Shown here piece by piece: positions 6,642-8,125 of a DNA stretch of 8,125 nt. The position numbers and the translations under genes are program-made. Each line of letters starts with the position of its first letter. Position 1 is the first letter of the stretch. The DNA lies in the NCBI GenBank assembly GCA_004561555.1, contig SFVH01000047.1:1-8125 (forward strand), given 5' to 3'. The stretch comes from a bacterium (GTDB lineage Bacteria; Bacteroidota; Bacteroidia; Bacteroidales; Muribaculaceae). The notes beneath the pieces are model-generated. The model was not told the origin of the DNA, made no database searches, and saw nothing but the letters and a program-made list of their open reading frames with translations.

Positions 6642-6675
6642 AAGGCATCCTGCTTTTGGGTGGGATGCCTTTTTT
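6642..6675 (+). terminator. Rho-independent terminator of fba
   Basis: AAGGCATCC (6642-6650) pairs perfectly with GGATGCCTT (6663-6671) around a 12-nt loop and is followed by TTTT (6672-6675). It lies 26 nt past the fba stop codon. The complementary strand carries no comparable T-tract use, as no gene converges here. Confidence 0.9.
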
Positions 6676-6766
6676 CTGTTTTGAGGTGTGCGAAGTGATG
6701 TGTTTGTAGGAAGAATCCGGTGAAAGTGATATTCCACAATAATGGTTATTTCTTCCGCAGTTGAGG

Positions 6767-6799
6767 TATGTGGATTATTTGTTGTGACGTATATCTTTG
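6767..6799 (+). promoter_or_regulatory. Probable promoter of the hydrolase-oxidoreductase pair
   Basis: TATCTTTG (6792-6799) matches the -7 consensus TAnnTTTG. A one-mismatch -33 candidate, TATG (6767-6770), lies 21 nt upstream. Transcription would begin near 6806, just before the ATG at 6820, which rules out the longer reading from 6742. The 204 nt between fba and the chosen start hold only this promoter and the fba terminator. Confidence 0.6.
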
Positions 6800-6819
6800 T
6801 ACAGAAAATACCAATTGAT

Positions 6820-7953
6820 ATGAAACGAATATTATTGTTAATCCTTGCAATAACAATGCCGTTAATTGCTTATTGCAAACAAAAAAAGGAAGAAAATATG
6901 CAAACATCACAACCGTGGGACAAGCTATTCCCTTTAAGCGAGAACGTTAATCACCGTAAGGTGGAGTTTAAGAACCGGTATGGCATCACCCTTATAGGTG
7001 ACCTCTATACCCCCAAAAGTGGAAGTTGCGGAATGGCTCTCGCCGTGAGCGGTCCCTTCGGAGCGTCAAAGGAGCAGTCGAGCGGTTTCTATGCCATGAA
7101 GATGGCTGAAAGAGGGTTTATCACTTGCGCTTTTGACCCCTCTTTTACGGGTGAGAGCGGAGGTGAACCACGGGCTACTGCCTCGCCCGACATCAATACT
7201 GAGGACTTCCTGGCTGCGGTGGATTTCCTCAGCAGCCTTGACGAAGTGGACAGGGATAAGATTGGTATTATCGGCATTTGCGGATGGGGCGGCATAGCGC
7301 TCAATGCAGCTGCCGTAGACCCACGCATAAAGGCTACGGTGGCGAGCACGATGTACGACATGTGCCGGGTGAATGGAAATGGCTATTTTGATGGCAACGA
7401 CAACGAAGAAGACAGATATGAGGCTCGTGTGGCAATGGCGAATGAAAGAAGCAAGGCGGCTCAAAGCGGCAAGTTGACACCGGGCGGGGGTGTGGTAGAC
7501 CCGCTACCTGCCGATGCGCCTCAGTTTGTTAAGGACTATTATGACTACTATAAGACGAGCCGTGGCTATCATCCTCGTTCGGGAAACAGCAATGACGGTT
7601 GGCACACCTTTGGCTGTCAGGCTTACGCTAATTCCCGCTTTCTCTACTACATCAATGAGATTCGTTCGGCAGTACTTGTCATGCATGGCGAGAAAGCCCA
7701 TTCCCGCTATTTTGCTGAAGATGCCTACAAGTATATGGTAGAGGGCACGGCTCCCGGCTATGATGCCGTACGCAAGCCCAATCCGGTGCCTAAAAACAAG
7801 GAACTGCTCATTATCCCCGGTGCCAACCATTGCGACCTATACGACGGAGGCTACACCGAATTGGAAGGCAAAGGCGAGGCGAAAAACATGATTCCGTGGG
7901 AAAAGCTCGAAGAATTTTTTAGATTGAATCTTGATAAAACGATTGAAAAATGA
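6820..7953 (+). CDS. Alpha/beta hydrolase with Cys at the nucleophile elbow
   Basis: A 377-residue alpha/beta-hydrolase of the dienelactone-hydrolase-like/YcjY-like group; substrate unknown. ATG6820 yields a signal-like N-terminus (MKRILLLILAITMPLIAYC); Cys19 after IAY is a poor lipobox, so secretion by signal peptidase I or membrane anchoring are both possible. An in-frame ATG6742 opens 26 codons that overlap the promoter and is rejected. A third ATG at 6898 (MQTSQPWDK) has AAGGAAG five bases upstream and would give a cytoplasmic form. Core motifs: GPFGASKEQ (78-86, oxyanion region), DPSFTGESGGEP (106-117), the elbow GIIGICGWGG with Cys154 in place of Ser, HGEKAHSRYFAEDAY (289-303, candidate acid), and GANHCDLYD with His337. 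The stop overlaps the next start as ATGA. Only the general fold is secure. Confidence 0.85.
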   Translation: MKRILLLILAITMPLIAYCKQKKEENMQTSQPWDKLFPLSENVNHRKVEFKNRYGITLIGDLYTPKSGSCGMALAVSGPFGASKEQSSGFYAMKMAERGFITCAFDPSFTGESGGEPRATASPDINTEDFLAAVDFLSSLDEVDRDKIGIIGICGWGGIALNAAAVDPRIKATVASTMYDMCRVNGNGYFDGNDNEEDRYEARVAMANERSKAAQSGKLTPGGGVVDPLPADAPQFVKDYYDYYKTSRGYHPRSGNSNDGWHTFGCQAYANSRFLYYINEIRSAVLVMHGEKAHSRYFAEDAYKYMVEGTAPGYDAVRKPNPVPKNKELLIIPGANHCDLYDGGYTELEGKGEAKNMIPWEKLEEFFRLNLDKTIEK

Positions 7954-8125
7954 AAAAGGTAATAGTGATATCCACCAGCCTCCGTGCCGGGTCAAACAGC
8001 GACATGCTCGCTGAAAAGTTTGCCGAAGGTGCCCTGGCATCGGGCAATGAGGTGGAGAAGATTTCTCTTCGTGGAAAGGAAATTAAGTTTTGTGTGGGTT
8101 GCCTAAGCTGCCAGCAGACGGGTGC
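7950..8125 (+). CDS. Flavodoxin-fold NAD(P)H oxidoreductase, 5' part only
   Basis: The first 58 codons are present and the gene runs off the window. The start overlaps the hydrolase stop (ATGA at 7950-7953). The protein begins with a beta strand, VIVISTSLRAGSNSDMLAEKFAEGA (4-28), the phosphate-binding loop of FMN reductases of the flavodoxin_2/FMN_red superfamily. It then has FCVGCLSCQQTG (47-58), the Cys-rich C-x-G-C-x-x-C segment seen in the iron-sulfur flavoprotein-like NAD(P)H oxidoreductases common in anaerobes. It probably uses FMN for two-electron reduction of small molecules in the cytoplasm. Whether it binds an iron-sulfur cluster cannot be judged without the rest. Confidence 0.85.
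   Translation, partial: MKKVIVISTSLRAGSNSDMLAEKFAEGALASGNEVEKISLRGKEIKFCVGCLSCQQTG

Noticed and set aside
6742..6819. A longer hydrolase beginning at ATG6742
   Set aside because: The extension would include the -7 element at 6792-6799, so the start codon would lie before the transcription start.

Overview
The window looks like ordinary chromosomal DNA of a Bacteroidales bacterium, probably a gut-type lineage; Muribaculaceae or a relative is my best guess, but the family is not resolved from sequence alone. Reasons: three promoters match the Bacteroidetes -33 TTTG / -7 TAnnTTTG pattern to varying degree; most starts lack a Shine-Dalgarno sequence; and a full-length PorX is encoded, the response regulator of the type IX secretion system (T9SS) that is confined to Bacteroidota.

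Layout. (1) Positions 13-258, minus strand: two nearly identical tRNA-Asn(GUU) genes in tandem, with a strong promoter (228-258) and a hairpin terminator (13-41). (2) Positions 377-5479, plus strand: four tightly packed genes, very likely one operon. They are a PDZ/S41 C-terminal processing protease (377-2050), a NeuC-type hydrolysing UDP-sugar 2-epimerase (2051-3217), a NeuA-type CMP-nonulosonate synthetase (3214-3909) and porX (3941-5479). Gaps are 0 nt, a 4-nt ATGA overlap, and 31 nt. (3) Positions 5525-6675: class II fructose-bisphosphate aldolase as a self-contained unit with a consensus promoter and a hairpin terminator. (4) Positions 6767-8125: an exported or alternatively cytoplasmic alpha/beta hydrolase with a Cys in the nucleophile position, coupled by an ATGA overlap to a flavodoxin-fold NAD(P)H oxidoreductase cut off by the window edge.

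How the genes fit. NeuC and NeuA flank the missing condensation step (NeuB) of nonulosonic acid (sialic or legionaminic type) synthesis, so the operon supplies the first and last steps of a CMP-activated acidic sugar. It shares transcription with an envelope protease and with the regulator of T9SS, which suggests a cell-envelope theme. This coupling is inference.

Most notable points: the NeuC homologue has Ala at the two positions where E. coli NeuC, as I remember it, has His and the catalytic Glu of HGGE; neuC-neuA lacks an adjacent neuB and is joined to porX; and a perfect 19-nt inverted repeat brackets the protease gene together with its putative promoter. I found no mobile element, CRISPR array or phage gene.
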